Origin: Pseudoneurospora amorphoporcata
Lineage: Eukaryota; Ascomycota; Sordariomycetes; Sordariales; Sordariaceae
Reading direction: 5' to 3'
DNA: 64,000 nt
NCBI GenBank assembly: GCA_033297205.1
Contig: MU859101.1
Span: 62,001 to 126,000, forward strand
Below, one piece after another: positions 33,201 through 44,729 of the stretch (the first letter of the stretch is position 1; the number at the start of each line of letters is the position of its first letter). Under the pieces are notes generated by a model. The model saw only the letters and a list, made by a program, of their open reading frames with translations. It was not told where the DNA came from and ran no database searches. The translations under genes were made by a program, and so were the position numbers.

Positions 33201-36200
33201 GCGATACTAGACGGACACATGTAACCGAAACTCAACAAGATCGTGACGCGGCACCCTCATTGTCTGTGTCAAATTCCTCGAGCGAACTGAGACTTGGCTG
33301 AGGCGCAGTTCCCGTCATGCTCATGGTTCCGGCTACTTTTGCCTCCTCAAGTCTGGACTTCGGAGCCATATCGTGATCCGACGCTCGAATCGAACAGCAA
33401 GGCATCAAGAGGGTATCAGATGGCAGAGGGATCAAGGAATTCCCAGCATTCACCTCGGCTGCCATTTACACAGCCTCGTCCATCCACCATTGGCATCAAT
33501 GTTATCTGACTATCGACGCGTTTTCGTTGCCGCGGGGCAGTTCCGTCAAGCTCGATATTGGATACAAGGTCGAATGTTTCATGAAACGCCCTCACAGATT
33601 CGATATCCCACCGTCGCCAACCGCTTCCTACCATCTCCTCTGCGAGAAACACTTACTCCTTGCCCAATCAGACCTGCAAAGCTGACACACGCCGCCGTTA
33701 TGGAATTGCATTATCTTGGTGGATTAGCATTTCATTTCCACGACACATCCAAAGTCAAGGTCAAGATCGTGCGTGTTTTGAGATGGAACCCGAACCCGAA
33801 CATCCAAGCAGCGCAATTACACACTCTTTTTCTCGCATGCGAACTACTACCACCACCCTTACCACGCACACACGAAAAGCCAAGCATCATCAACAAAAAG
33901 CGCCACACTCATCATCCCGATGCGCTGTTTTATGCGTAATGACGCGACATCCATTTGCGACCGACTTCATGTTAACCATCCAGGCCATTGCACGATTCAA
34001 GCTTTCCCACCACCCTTTGGTCGCCCGGCACTCGAGCAGAGACATCCAAGCCAACCATTGGCATCTCCTCTTTTGCACATCTTAACCGGAATACTCCTCG
34101 TGGCACTGGCACCACATGTTCACATTTGACCAAGGTGATGAAACCTCCGCTCTGGCTTATAGGAGCCCGGACAACCGGACCCCAATCGTCCACCGGCAGT
34201 CATCCGAGAACGCCAGATGATTCGTTCCCAATCTGCCAACTACCGGCACCTCAGGCTGACCTCTAGGCTTCCCTTTCGCTTCGGACAGAATATCCTTCTC
34301 CTCGAAACACGGTCCGCTTATGCTTACTACTTTGGCGCGCGGCTTGCTTGCGTCTTCTATGGGTGTCTGCTAGCATGACAACACGTGCTTGGAAATTCAG
34401 CCCGACGACGACGTGGAATTAAAGGTCCGCTCTGATCGAACCAACCTCACCATGGCTGGGTTAGTAAGCGGTGGTCAGTATCAGCCCCCAACGGCGACAC
34501 GCGGGATATCGAGAAGGCATATCAATCTCGCATGTCCAGGAACCAAGCCTCCAAGAAAGACTACGCAACCGCTGTCAACATCATCGCCTTCTAGATGGGT
34601 GCTCGTGCAGGAACATGTTCCCAGAAGGCTCGCCTTCATTTCCTTTTACCCATGCTAATGTCGGGTCGCGGTTGTTTCTGACCCGCAATCCAGCTTCCAA
34701 ACACGGCGGGCAAATGCTCAAAAGGGCTATTTAACACCTTTCATTCAACACTACCTTGGCGTTGCTAAGACAAGATAAGCTTTTATGCCACAGTAAATCA
34801 TCGATCCTTCGCGCAAAATCAGTCCCCACTTATCACACCTCTAACACCCTGGAGGTAATTCCTGTTTAGGAAGCTGATTGTTAACATCATTTCCAAGTGT
34901 CAATGCCCCCTTTCGCACTTACACAGGTGCTGCCCTTCTAGGATAATCCTCACAGGCAAGTGGCTTGTACAACACCCAACGCGACCCACGAACACGCATT
35001 TTCTCCGTTATCACAGTGGAAGGTTGTTGGCAAGGCAATACGCAAGGCAGCCAGTCAGATCTCACCACTTGCCATCCAACATCACCGTGAAGTTTTGTGA
35101 GCGATGATACCAGATTGCGAGCCGCATGTGGTGCCCAGAATGTCACAGATACACATGCATACCTAGCCAAGGCTGTCCAATATCACGCCGAGAATTCAGC
35201 CTTGTAGAAGCCGAAGTTGTCGATCGCCATGTATCATCACCGACAAGACCGTTCCAAAGTTACAATACTGTTGCAGAACAACGACCCAGGAAGCAGGTCG
35301 CAGAATTGAAAGTGCAGAAAAACATTACGTCACGTCTGCATAGTAGACAATGTGGCTAGGTGTGCAACTGTCTCGTTGTCATGGCCCACGGCACTCAATC
35401 TCACTAGGCACTCCACTCACTAAGTTGCTGGTTACTTGCCTCACTATACCTGCCCAGGCCGATACTGGGCTAGTAGCTCCATCAGTCAGCTCAGAAGGGA
35501 TCGGAATGCCATGATACCAACCACTACAACAAGCACACCTAACACCGCTGAGTGGCCCTGGTTATGGCGTATCTGATCCCCATTTGCACTTCAGTGGGCG
35601 GAGAGCCAAGCATGACCGTGGTCTCTGGCATATTTGGGAATCAACGAACGAAAAGCTCCATAGCTTTCGCTATCATGCGCGCTACGTGCCCAGCTTCACA
35701 AGGTCAATTGGACGGCATTTACCTCCGGTGTTTCAAGAAAGCCTTTGTGCGTGAGTCTTAAACGTGTCACGGTTGACCCGCCTGCCAGCGAAGGTCTTCG
35801 TCAGTGAACTCCACATGATGTTGGGCGACGAGGATGCATCTTTCTACGGATGACCCTGTTCCCGATTTGCTGGGTCGGTTTGCAGAGTCTGGACTTGACG
35901 ATCTGAATCCTGATACGTCCGGCGACGCTACGCGATATGCACTTTGCCTACGATTTACACGCCATGAATTACCAGGCAGTGCCGTCCTTCTTCTACTGGT
36001 CTCGGGAGTATCTTGAACTCGGAGCATATCTGTTTCCCCTTGAGCCCTTTTAGCTTTCACCACCACTGTGCGTTAGTACGATTCTCGCCGAAATTCGTAC
36101 AGAAAAATACTTGCACAGAAATACCCCTATTTCAACGTCTATCATCGACCAATGAGAGGTTCTTCCAGGAAAAGCGGTAAAAAAAATTCTCCGTTCCTAG

Positions 36201-39200
36201 ATGAGAACAACAAGGCCGCATGCTGAAAAATCAAACTTCTTGCTCCCGAACCGAAAGCGGTGATGGATGGGGCGATCAGTAACTGACCTTGAGATGCAAC
36301 TAACATCAGGATTTTAGGTAGCGGGAACCCGATGAGTGGTGGTTAGCAAAGCCAAGACCTATGAGAGGAGCTTAAATTGAGGCTGTGCAAATGCAAACCC
36401 GCTCGATTGGCCGTTCCTAAGCAATCTATTGGTGGCCGTGGACCTGGTAAGCCAGGGCCCCATTCCATATGGATTCTGGCCCGTCCGTTGTTCGCTTCGC
36501 CTGTTTGGGACACTCGACTCTGGTTAACTTGAGGGGTTCTGTGAATTGCTGTGTTGTGGTCTGATCGATAGTTGACTGTTCACAGATTTCCCTCGAAGTT
36601 GAGGAATTTTGAAAGGACGGATGGGTGTCGGAAAACATTAGGAGATACTGCAAGTTGAAGTTGTCTCCAATGCACACTTCAAACCTGATCAGGGATGGCC
36701 CGGATGGGAACACTGATATTTTCAAGCAAAAAGATCAGGCAGCAAAAGTTCCCCATCAAGCTGACATCCAGGGTTTCGGCAGAAGAAAAATCTGTTTTTT
36801 CAACGTGCTTTGTCTGGGATTCACCCAACGTGTAAAACGATGTACCACTCAGGTATGTCCGAAACCTCACATATGTTGAATTGAACCCATGTATGTACAC
36901 ATCATCAAGAACCTCGCCGCTCGACATTTCTTCGAAGCTCAAGCAGCATCTTCGTCTGAAAAATTTCCAGATTCAAGTTTGAAATCTGAGCTCTCCGAAA
37001 TGAAGTCGGTGAGTGTCTAGCCTCACCGGTAGGGGTACTTACCGTCCCGGCCGGTACTCGAGATCAAGTGATCTCCGAAACAAGGGTTCAGCGGTGCTCC
37101 AGGGGCTGTTTGCACGTCTGTGGCCTACGGATAGCTACATCTTTTTTTCTCACATTTGATCCCGCGAAGTCTAGAAGATAACAGATGATTGGGAAGGTGG
37201 TATGAGAACAAGAAAGGTATGCCAGAGACCCTGGCTCTCCCTGGGTCTCTGATAAAACGGAACATACCTACCAGGACTCGGGACGGTACTCAGGATCCAA
37301 ACACATATCGATGGTCCTCCGTAATACTAACCTCCACTACGCCAGGATAAGGGTGAAAGGGAAGAATTGAGGCGCAGCATCTGCATTGCGTCGTCGACGT
37401 GGGACAAAAAAGGGAGGAGGGCAAAGTTTATTCGTTAATCGTTACAAAATGGGTTTGGGGGCTTGATGTCAGTCCCTTCCCTGCCCCGGTCCCGAGTGTG
37501 GAAAGAAAAGCGGTGTCTGTGGATGTAGGTACATGCTACCCTGCAAGAACTTGAATGGTAACTTACAATTAACACGATGTGGAAGAGTACTGACGAATGG
37601 AAGATGAATATCTTTCTCTTTCAAGAAAGCAAGTCTGAGCTTCCAGGTGGAATCTCATCGGAGTGTGTTAGGTAAGTGGTATGTCAGCTTTTGCTTCCGA
37701 CAGGCAAAGAAAAGTCAGGGAACTCCTGGACGACTTCATCCCAACCAACTCGCTCCAGCACGCCAAGGAGACAATCTCCAACATCAATATCATGGAAGCG
37801 AGAATGCTCGGCGTCCTTTGGTACCTATTATTCGTTTCTCGCCTCTTGATACCTCCGTGCCGGACCATGGCACGGTCGTCTGGTTATCAAGTGGAAGGTA
37901 AGGTAATGAGACGTAACGCCTGTTTCATATGCCCTTTTCTTTCCCTTCCACCCTTCCAGTCGCGGTACTAGAGTGTTTTAATACCAATCGGAGACATTGA
38001 TGCCGGCCAGTCAGCCAGCCGGCCAGCTAGCAAGTAATGCCGCCCCCCCAGACTCAGGGTCAAGGTCATATCACGGACCGGGTCATGACCAGAAGATGGA
38101 ATACCGGAAGCTTTCCAGATCGGTGCTTGATCACCACCCGGCTGGTGGCCACGGCTAGCTAGCTAGTAGACCTAGCTGGTTAGCTGGGCGGAGACCTCAG
38201 AGAAAGGAAGGTGTTATGCTATCCTACGCTACCTTTATGAACCAACGTCCAACGCCCAACCTTCACCGTCCAAACCTCAGCCTCCGTCCGATCTTAGCTT
38301 TAGCCCGGCCTCCAACCACCGGCCGGACTCTGAACCGAAAAAGGGAGGCAAAAGAAAGGCTTGATACAGACGGGACTTGGCTGGATCCAAGGAAACATAA
38401 CTCGAACTAATTACCTTGGTCTCCATCGATTTCGTACAAATGACAACGTCACACGGGGAGCAGAAGGGAGACAAGAAAGGTCTAAGCCTCCTTCGCTCCA
38501 CGCAAGTGTCAGTACACGACGTTGGCATATGTCCGCGCGGGCATGTGTGATGGCGGGTTCGGTTCTCCGCCTCTTATTTTTGCGTTTGGCGTTCGTACGC
38601 CGATGCCTTGGTACGTCTTGCTTTTACTTGGGGCTGGTATCGGTTCGACAGCACTCGATATCGCTTCATCTTCTTTTAACTCTCACCACCACAGCAGTTT
38701 TGTGGGGTGCTCAACGAGGGGGTAAGGAGCTCAACAACGAAGTCCTTCATGAACATGGATGTGTGCAGTTCACTCGGTTCTACGGAGGAAATACGTCGTC
38801 GCTAAAGGCGCTATTCCCAACTTTTTGCAAGGATTATGGGCCACGGTACTACCTATTCCATGGTCTGAGCAAGAGCTTAGAGAAGGTCTTGGGCATCTTC
38901 TCTGATGGCGATGGGTACTACAAGGAGATAAACAGTGGAGTAAGCGCTCAATCATGCTAGACATACTCAAACCAACTTATCCAACCATCGACCAACCCGA
39001 CCTATGCCAGCGCGCAGGCCGAGCACAGAGGTATGGAGTTCATCAACACCTCATCACCATCGATTTCACAGGTTCCCCGCAACGGAGACAAGGAGAATGG
39101 GCATGTCGCATAATCCACGTAGCTACCAAGGATCGATATCATATGGCGAGAGAGCCAAGCTATACACCATCTCCGCTGTCGTTAGAATCACCATCTTCTG

Positions 39201-40848
39201 GATATTGCAAATCTCCATGTCCGACTCGGCGCATCGTGGCTGTGAGGGTAGGAGGTACGCTACGTTTCGATCATCTGTTGGTGATAGGCATGTGATCGTG
39301 ATGGGAAGTCCATAGCTCCATGTTGCATCAAGGTTGTTAGGGGATAGCAACTTGATGTTTGATAGTTGATGTTCACCCTTGTCAGAACCATTGACTTCTT
39401 TATCTCGGTCTTTCTTGGCTGTGTGGTCATGTCAGGATATCACAATCTTGGTTTCTGTTGTGTGAGCAACCTTAGCATCGTGGCTATGCTCTTATGCGTG
39501 GGTGGTGGTGCCTTCATGAACGAGCAATGACAGGCCGAAACCAGCTACGGATTATCACAAAGGGTCGATGGAGATGGAGACCACGCAACTTGTCTAAGAG
39601 GTCTCGACAATCATGGCCATCAGCTCCCAGCTAAGAGACTCACAACCTGGATCACCAGGATCGGGTAGATAGGTATTGATCAAACATATTCACTCCCAAT
39701 CACTCAACAGAAGGCCACCGCCATGTGATTGATTGAGCAAGTTGAAATGAATGAAATGGACTTTCAAGACTTGCAGCAAAGCCACGACGCCACAAGGCTG
39801 TGGACAACGTCGAAGGGAAGGCAAATGCCATTCGTTGGAGAGTTCAAGCGAGGCATTCTCCATTGATCTCCAGGCAGTTTTGTCAATCTGCCTCAGCAAT
39901 CTCCGTGTCTCCATCGAGAAGCTTCATGAAAGCCTCACAATTCGCCATCGGGGCATTGGGGGGCATGGATGGAGGAAATAATGAATCTGAGGAGTCCCGG
40001 GGTTGAACAAGTAAGATAGTTCTGATAGTAAGGCGATTAAGGAAATGAGGCAATGGAGTGATGGTGAGGCCTCCCAGGGGCAACTATCATCTACGTAGGC
40101 GCAGCAAGACGGGAGGCAAGGTGAGCAGAGAGGGAGGCCAAAAGATGAAGAGGCAAATGTTTTATCGTGTAGTCTTGCATCGTAACGGCAGTTATAGAAG
40201 CAGGAAGTGATTCAACGTCGTGGCAGTTGTTGAACAGAGAACGATGACCATGGGAGAAGCTCACAAAAATGTGAAAAGGGACCGGCGGACGCCATAACCA
40301 TCGGGTACACAATCGCAAAGAATAAGTCAGATATAGTGTCGTGCTAATGGAATAATGGACCTGACACCGATACCGAAGCCGATGAATGACTATCGATGCT
40401 ATGAACCGTGTCATTGTCGCTGTCAGGAAGAGACTTGTTTGGTTTTGCGGTTTTTGCAACTCTATGAGAGCGTGATGGATTTGCATATTTTTCTCGTTGG
40501 TGATGTGTAAAACGATCGAAGGAGAGTTTGGAAGCTTGAGAGAGAGGTATGCAACGTACGTGGTGATGCTCAGGGGTGTCACGTGCAGATAGAGATAAGG
40601 ATAAGATAAGGGCTTGATTACGAAATGTGAAGACGGACTTCAGACGACGGGACGGGATCGGATGACGATAGATATACAAACAACATAAGCAGCATTGAAC
40701 GAGAGCATCTACAATTTCCGGCGGAACATTTCGCGACACGATCGAAGATGGAGACTTCCTGATTCATCAAGTTACCAATATTTCAAACTCGGTACAGACT
40801 TGGCTTTCGAGATGTGACAATACCAGAGAGGTCCGGCTATGGCCGTTA
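30279..40848. other. 10.5-kb gene-poor stretch
   Basis: I read both strands and found no open frame with a conserved motif, no convincing chain of exons, and no transposase or reverse-transcriptase signature. The first few hundred bases should be the promoter of the calcium ATPase. Base composition looks ordinary rather than strongly AT-rich, so this is not an obviously RIP-destroyed repeat. There are small palindromic, CCGG/AGCT-rich patches near 38000-38180. Candidates such as the plus frame at 37681-37971 (96 codons, starting MSAFASDRQRKVRELLDDF) may be remnants, but I cannot support a gene. Confidence 0.45.
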
Positions 40849-41400
40849 TCACGCAACCTTGACGAACCTCCATACCGTCCCCTCCTGTCCATATTTCCAA
40901 GTCATGTACGCATTGGATCCCGCTTTCAAGACGTCTGAGCAGGGATTCAGCCATGCCTTGACCAGCTGCGAGTCATTCCGGAAGTGCATCACGTACCCAC
41001 GCTGCTGCGGCGTCTTGGATCCCTGCTCACATCCGCCTTCCGCCCTTATGCATACCAGGTGCTGTTGAGAACTGTGGTAGAGCTCATCAACATTAAAAGC
41101 ATTTGGATAATTATTCTTAGGGGTGCTGAGATACCGCCCGCTCGCGCCGTTGCGAAAGCCGAGCCAGCCACAGGATTCAACACACTCCCAGTGCCAGCTG
41201 CATTTGCCTTCGAGAGGGTGGCCTTCTTTGAACATGACCGGGACTTCGTGGAGGGCCAACTTTCCGTCGACCAAGGTCAGGGCCAGGTTGGTGGGCTGGT
41301 GAAGGATGATGTATGTTGAATTGGCCGTGGGATTGTCGTCACGGTCTTGGTAGAAGCCACCAACGGATCCCGATGCGGAAGGTTCCAATGAGCGTTCCAT
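40849..41400 (-). CDS. Beta-trefoil-like protein, intact paralogue
   Basis: One exon of 183 aa if it starts at MERSLEPSASGSVGGFY (ATG at 41398-41400), which aligns with MEPGVQSVF of the copy at 5484. The frame stays open upstream to an ATG at 41619, adding a Ser/Thr-rich stretch of 73 residues, so a longer form is possible. Shared blocks are TYIILHQPTNLALTL, LALHEVP, SWHWECVESCGWLGFRN and the terminal TVWRFVKVA. The Trp/Gly-spaced repeats suggest a cytosolic beta-trefoil (fascin/ricin-like) fold of unknown ligand. No signal peptide or membrane segment is seen. The region between the second block and the C-terminus is poorly conserved between the two copies. The function is unknown to me. Confidence 0.7.
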   Translation of the reverse strand: MERSLEPSASGSVGGFYQDRDDNPTANSTYIILHQPTNLALTLVDGKLALHEVPVMFKEGHPLEGKCSWHWECVESCGWLGFRNGASGRYLSTPKNNYPNAFNVDELYHSSQQHLVCIRAEGGCEQGSKTPQQRGYVMHFRNDSQLVKAWLNPCSDVLKAGSNAYMTWKYGQEGTVWRFVKVA

Positions 41401-43536
41401 CTTTGGACGAGGTATCGAAGTGATGAAGGTATGAAGAGAGGATGAGACTGTCGATTCCGAGTCAGACGTGGGAGTTCGGATGGTATTTTCTGAGGAGGCT
41501 GAGGATGTGGGAGAAGCAGAAGATGACGGTGATGAGGAGTGCCTACTTCTCGTTGGTCGTCTGTGCGTCTTTTCTTTCATCCGGACGCGACTTAACCAGA
41601 CATCGAAAGGGACATCCATCAGTTATGGGAGAGGAAGGCTCTTTTAATCCCGAGCTGATCACCACGACGGACGGGAGGAAGAAGGGCGAAGCAGGCAGAA
41701 GATAGTCGCTGTTTCTTTCTCTGATGGCAACCATTGATTACCCACCGGGAACGCTTCAAACGGCTTCCATCTCCCCATGCCCATCTCACAGGAAAAGGAC
41801 GGATACATGCTTCTCTAAGCCGTTTGATGCAACAAATTTCCGCCACGCCGATATCTGCAAACGAAGTTAACGGCCCAGCGTACACGGCCGGCAGGGGACA
41901 GTCAGTGTCCTTTAGACGATTGAGTGAAAGCAATAACCAGATCGACGGTGATTACTGATTGGGCGAACGAGTGAGAGGAAGGTTCACCAAAGTAATTACC
42001 AGACACAGAAAGATTGGACGCTGCTATTCTCGCTAGTTTTCACATTCTGCATATTCACAACTACGGCTACAGACAGAAGGTGCCCTGGGTGACAGTCACA
42101 TCAGGATCGGAAGGAACAACCAAACGACAACTCTCTGCCATCCTCCGAGAGTGCACTGACTTGACCGATGAGCAGTTTGTATGGGGCCTGCCTGTCTCCG
42201 AAGAAGGGGCGGGCGACCTTGATTACTACTCCGGGCTGATCGGGGATGGCGGAAACGAGGCCGCATTGGCCGAATCCGATTTTCCAAAAGACTGCCCGTA
42301 CGGTCTCGGGCGAATTCTTCTTGAGCGCTGGCTATGGCTTGGAGCGAGAGAGCCTGGTTAAGGATGTCATGAGGAAAGCGACTTGTGTCTGCCATCTTGT
42401 CGATTCCGGTAAGACCCAAATCCAAGAAGACTTGTTAGGGCAGAAGGAATAATAGGCGAGCGGGCTTGATGACGCCTTTTATTTTCCGAGGCAAGGGCTA
42501 TGATGCTTATCTTGAGGTTGGTGAAAGTCAAGACGAAAACTGCTGCCTGCCAGGGGCGGGGATGCCACGTCATCTGAACCCCGCGGGTGAATAAGGATCA
42601 CATTTATCGCCGCGCGTTCTTCGCTTCTCAATTTCAAGACCACCTATCCGGAAAATGGAAAGTTGAAGGTTTACTTCCTCTTCCATGCAGCTGTCCAACT
42701 TCGGAAAGATGTTTACCGGTCACCGCAGAAAGAGTCATGTTAATGACTTGACATGGTTTGCCGGCTTTCATATGTACATCGCTTGGTAAGGACTTGCTTT
42801 TGCTCCACCTCACAAGTGTTTGTGCTGACATTGTGATAGGTTTGCATGGCCGCACCCTTTGGTGTTTCCCAACGCTTGTTACGTTTGTTGAGCCTTTCAG
42901 GACACTCCCGCCTAACACCAACGTCCATTCTCTGTTCTCAAGGGAAACTAATATCTGATCAGGATGGGGAGCCACACATCCATACTCACCGTTTTATCTT
43001 GCGGAAGGCCAATGATTGGATCTGTGACCAACTGAGAGAATCAATATCAAGACGTTATTTCAACAAGGATAAGCACCCACCACATGTATCCGCATCTACC
43101 GGCATGAGTCGCCCCATCTTCCTTGCTTCAACTTCTTCTCCGGATAAGAAGAAGCGCCCTCACATTGGAAACACACAAAGGAATGACACAGAATACCTCA
43201 GCCGCTGTTGTACCTTGCATGATCTGCGGAATTATTTGACGAGCACAACAAAGAGGCTACCGAAAGGCAAGAACTCCGCCTGACTTTCTGGGTAAGACCC
43301 GAGTTTGGTGGCACGATACATCCATTTTTTGTGCCCGTTCGAAAGTAGCACGAGGCAGAGTCTAGACCCCGAGTGTTTCATCAGCATTCAAGGAGATTGC
43401 AGCTTCATAACCTAGGTTGGACTTTCTTTCCTTGGCCACCTTCCTTTTCCAAATCATCATCCTCTCCACTGCGGCTACCATTTCAAGCGTCTGGATCGGG
43501 ACAGACTTCGCTCTTTTGAAGAGAACATATGTCGTC
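41401..43536. other. Intergenic 2.1 kb, no firm gene
   Basis: The part up to 41619 may code an N-terminal extension of the beta-trefoil-like gene. Beyond that I see no recognisable gene. An open frame at 42014-42361 (plus) lacks an ATG start and any known motif. The segment before 43537 should include the promoter of the decayed kelch copy. Confidence 0.5.
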
Positions 43537-44500
43537 ATGGGTTTAACAGCAAATTGTCCTCTGTCCTTGACCTCAACTTCTCATTCCTCCTCTCTCTTCG
43601 CCCTGATAGTTTGGTCCTTTCTCCTTCAGCATGCTTGGGCTCAACTATCGGACGCTCCTCCCGCTGCCAAGTTCCTCTGTAGAGGGCATTGCCGAGGTAT
43701 GAGAATCGTACTTTGCCATTCTTCTCGCTCAATCCGCTTTTTTTCTGGCCACGTCAAGCAACGTATATGGTACTAATATAGACACTTGAAAGTGGCCGTC
43801 TTAGGGAACTATGTCTATATCGACGGCGGGGAGATCTCTCAGCTGGCTAATCCCGGTGGAGGGCCCATGAATTCGACACTTTCGATAGACATCTCGAAAT
43901 CATGGTCCGCGCAAACAGTCGAGATCAACGTAATACCTAACATCCTAACCATTGTTTTACGCAGTATGGTCACACCCTGTGGTGGTTTCCATTTTACCGC
44001 GTCCTGTCAAGGTCCTCCGAAGCACTCCCACTTCGTCTCATGGCCCGGAGGGCTTTCCACTCGTATTGCTACAGGAAAAACGTGGAGGGAAGTCACTACC
44101 CAGGCAGAGGTCATTTTCTTTTGCTGAGGCAGAAGGAGCGAGCAGAACTTTCAGTGGAAGTGATACGGCACTTCAGCTTCCTTGTTACATCTGGCTCGAA
44201 GTAACCTGACCTCTCAGATTCACAACCTCTGCCCTCGAACGACGGAACGGACCTGGTATATCTCGTCGCCAAATCTCCCTCTACTTCTACACACAAACAT
44301 CGGGCACCAGCACATCTCCGAAAGGTTGCCTCCATTCAAGGTCAGTATTTTCAGCCTCTTCATCCGACCAGGTTCAAGCATCTCCGTTGCGGTGTTACCA
44401 GCACAAAGGGCAGACCTGGAAAAGGCAACCTGTCAAAGAAGATCCGAGTTCGGTACCTGCAAGATGCCCGTGGTAAAAGCCTCGTTCCGTTTTGTACGCC
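43537..44500 (+). pseudogene. Decayed kelch-type paralogue upstream of intact copy
   Basis: Exon 1 (43537-43696) encodes a hydrophobic leader and AQLSDAPPAAKFLCRGHCR. It then has a good intron (GTATGA ... TACTAAT ... GAAAG, 43697-43792). Exon 2 gives VAVLGNYVYIDGGEISQL and NSTLSIDISKSWSAQTVEI. These match the neighbouring gene at 44730 (DAPPANRLLRRAYSR, IGKYVYIDGGELTQL, NSTLSIDISQSWTASTVEI), with the intron at the same place. After about 43930 the frame is lost. Recognisable shreds continue in several frames (AVWSHPVVVS for AIWNDPSGDG, GASRTFSGSD, GQTWKRQPV) with stops between. This is a tandem duplicate whose start and splice sites survive but whose kelch body is destroyed. The 3' limit is approximate. 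Confidence 0.75.
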
Positions 44501-44729
44501 CCGGCTGTTGCACAAGAAGGAGTCTAGACTTCGAGTGTCTCAAACTCGGTCCTGGGATGCTGATCCACCCTGAAGACACCATTGATGATGGACTTGTCAG
44601 TTGCCCCCTTTTTTTTCCTTCCCTCCCTTTCTCAAACCCAAACACTTCATGTTTACACGGTCTGTGATCATCTAACCTTCTCGACTTGAACCTGGGATCA
44701 CCTACCATTTTACGTTCTTGCGTGCAGCC

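Noticed and set aside
37681..37971. 96-codon plus-strand frame beginning with a plausible helix
   Set aside because: The first 45 residues look protein-like, but there is no family match and no conserved continuation, so it is only mentioned as a possible remnant.
38361..38960. 199-codon plus-strand frame in the gene-poor region
   Set aside because: Amino-acid composition looks random, there is no motif and no splice pattern; a chance frame in 10 kb of non-coding DNA is expected.
42014..42361. 115-codon plus-strand frame (possible small gene)
   Set aside because: It starts at TTG rather than ATG, shows no recognisable motif, and is overlapped by an equally long opposite-strand frame.
44182..44667. 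161-codon plus-strand frame between the kelch copies
   Set aside because: It overlaps kelch shreds lying in other frames and has no coherent domain; it is read as part of the pseudogene debris.
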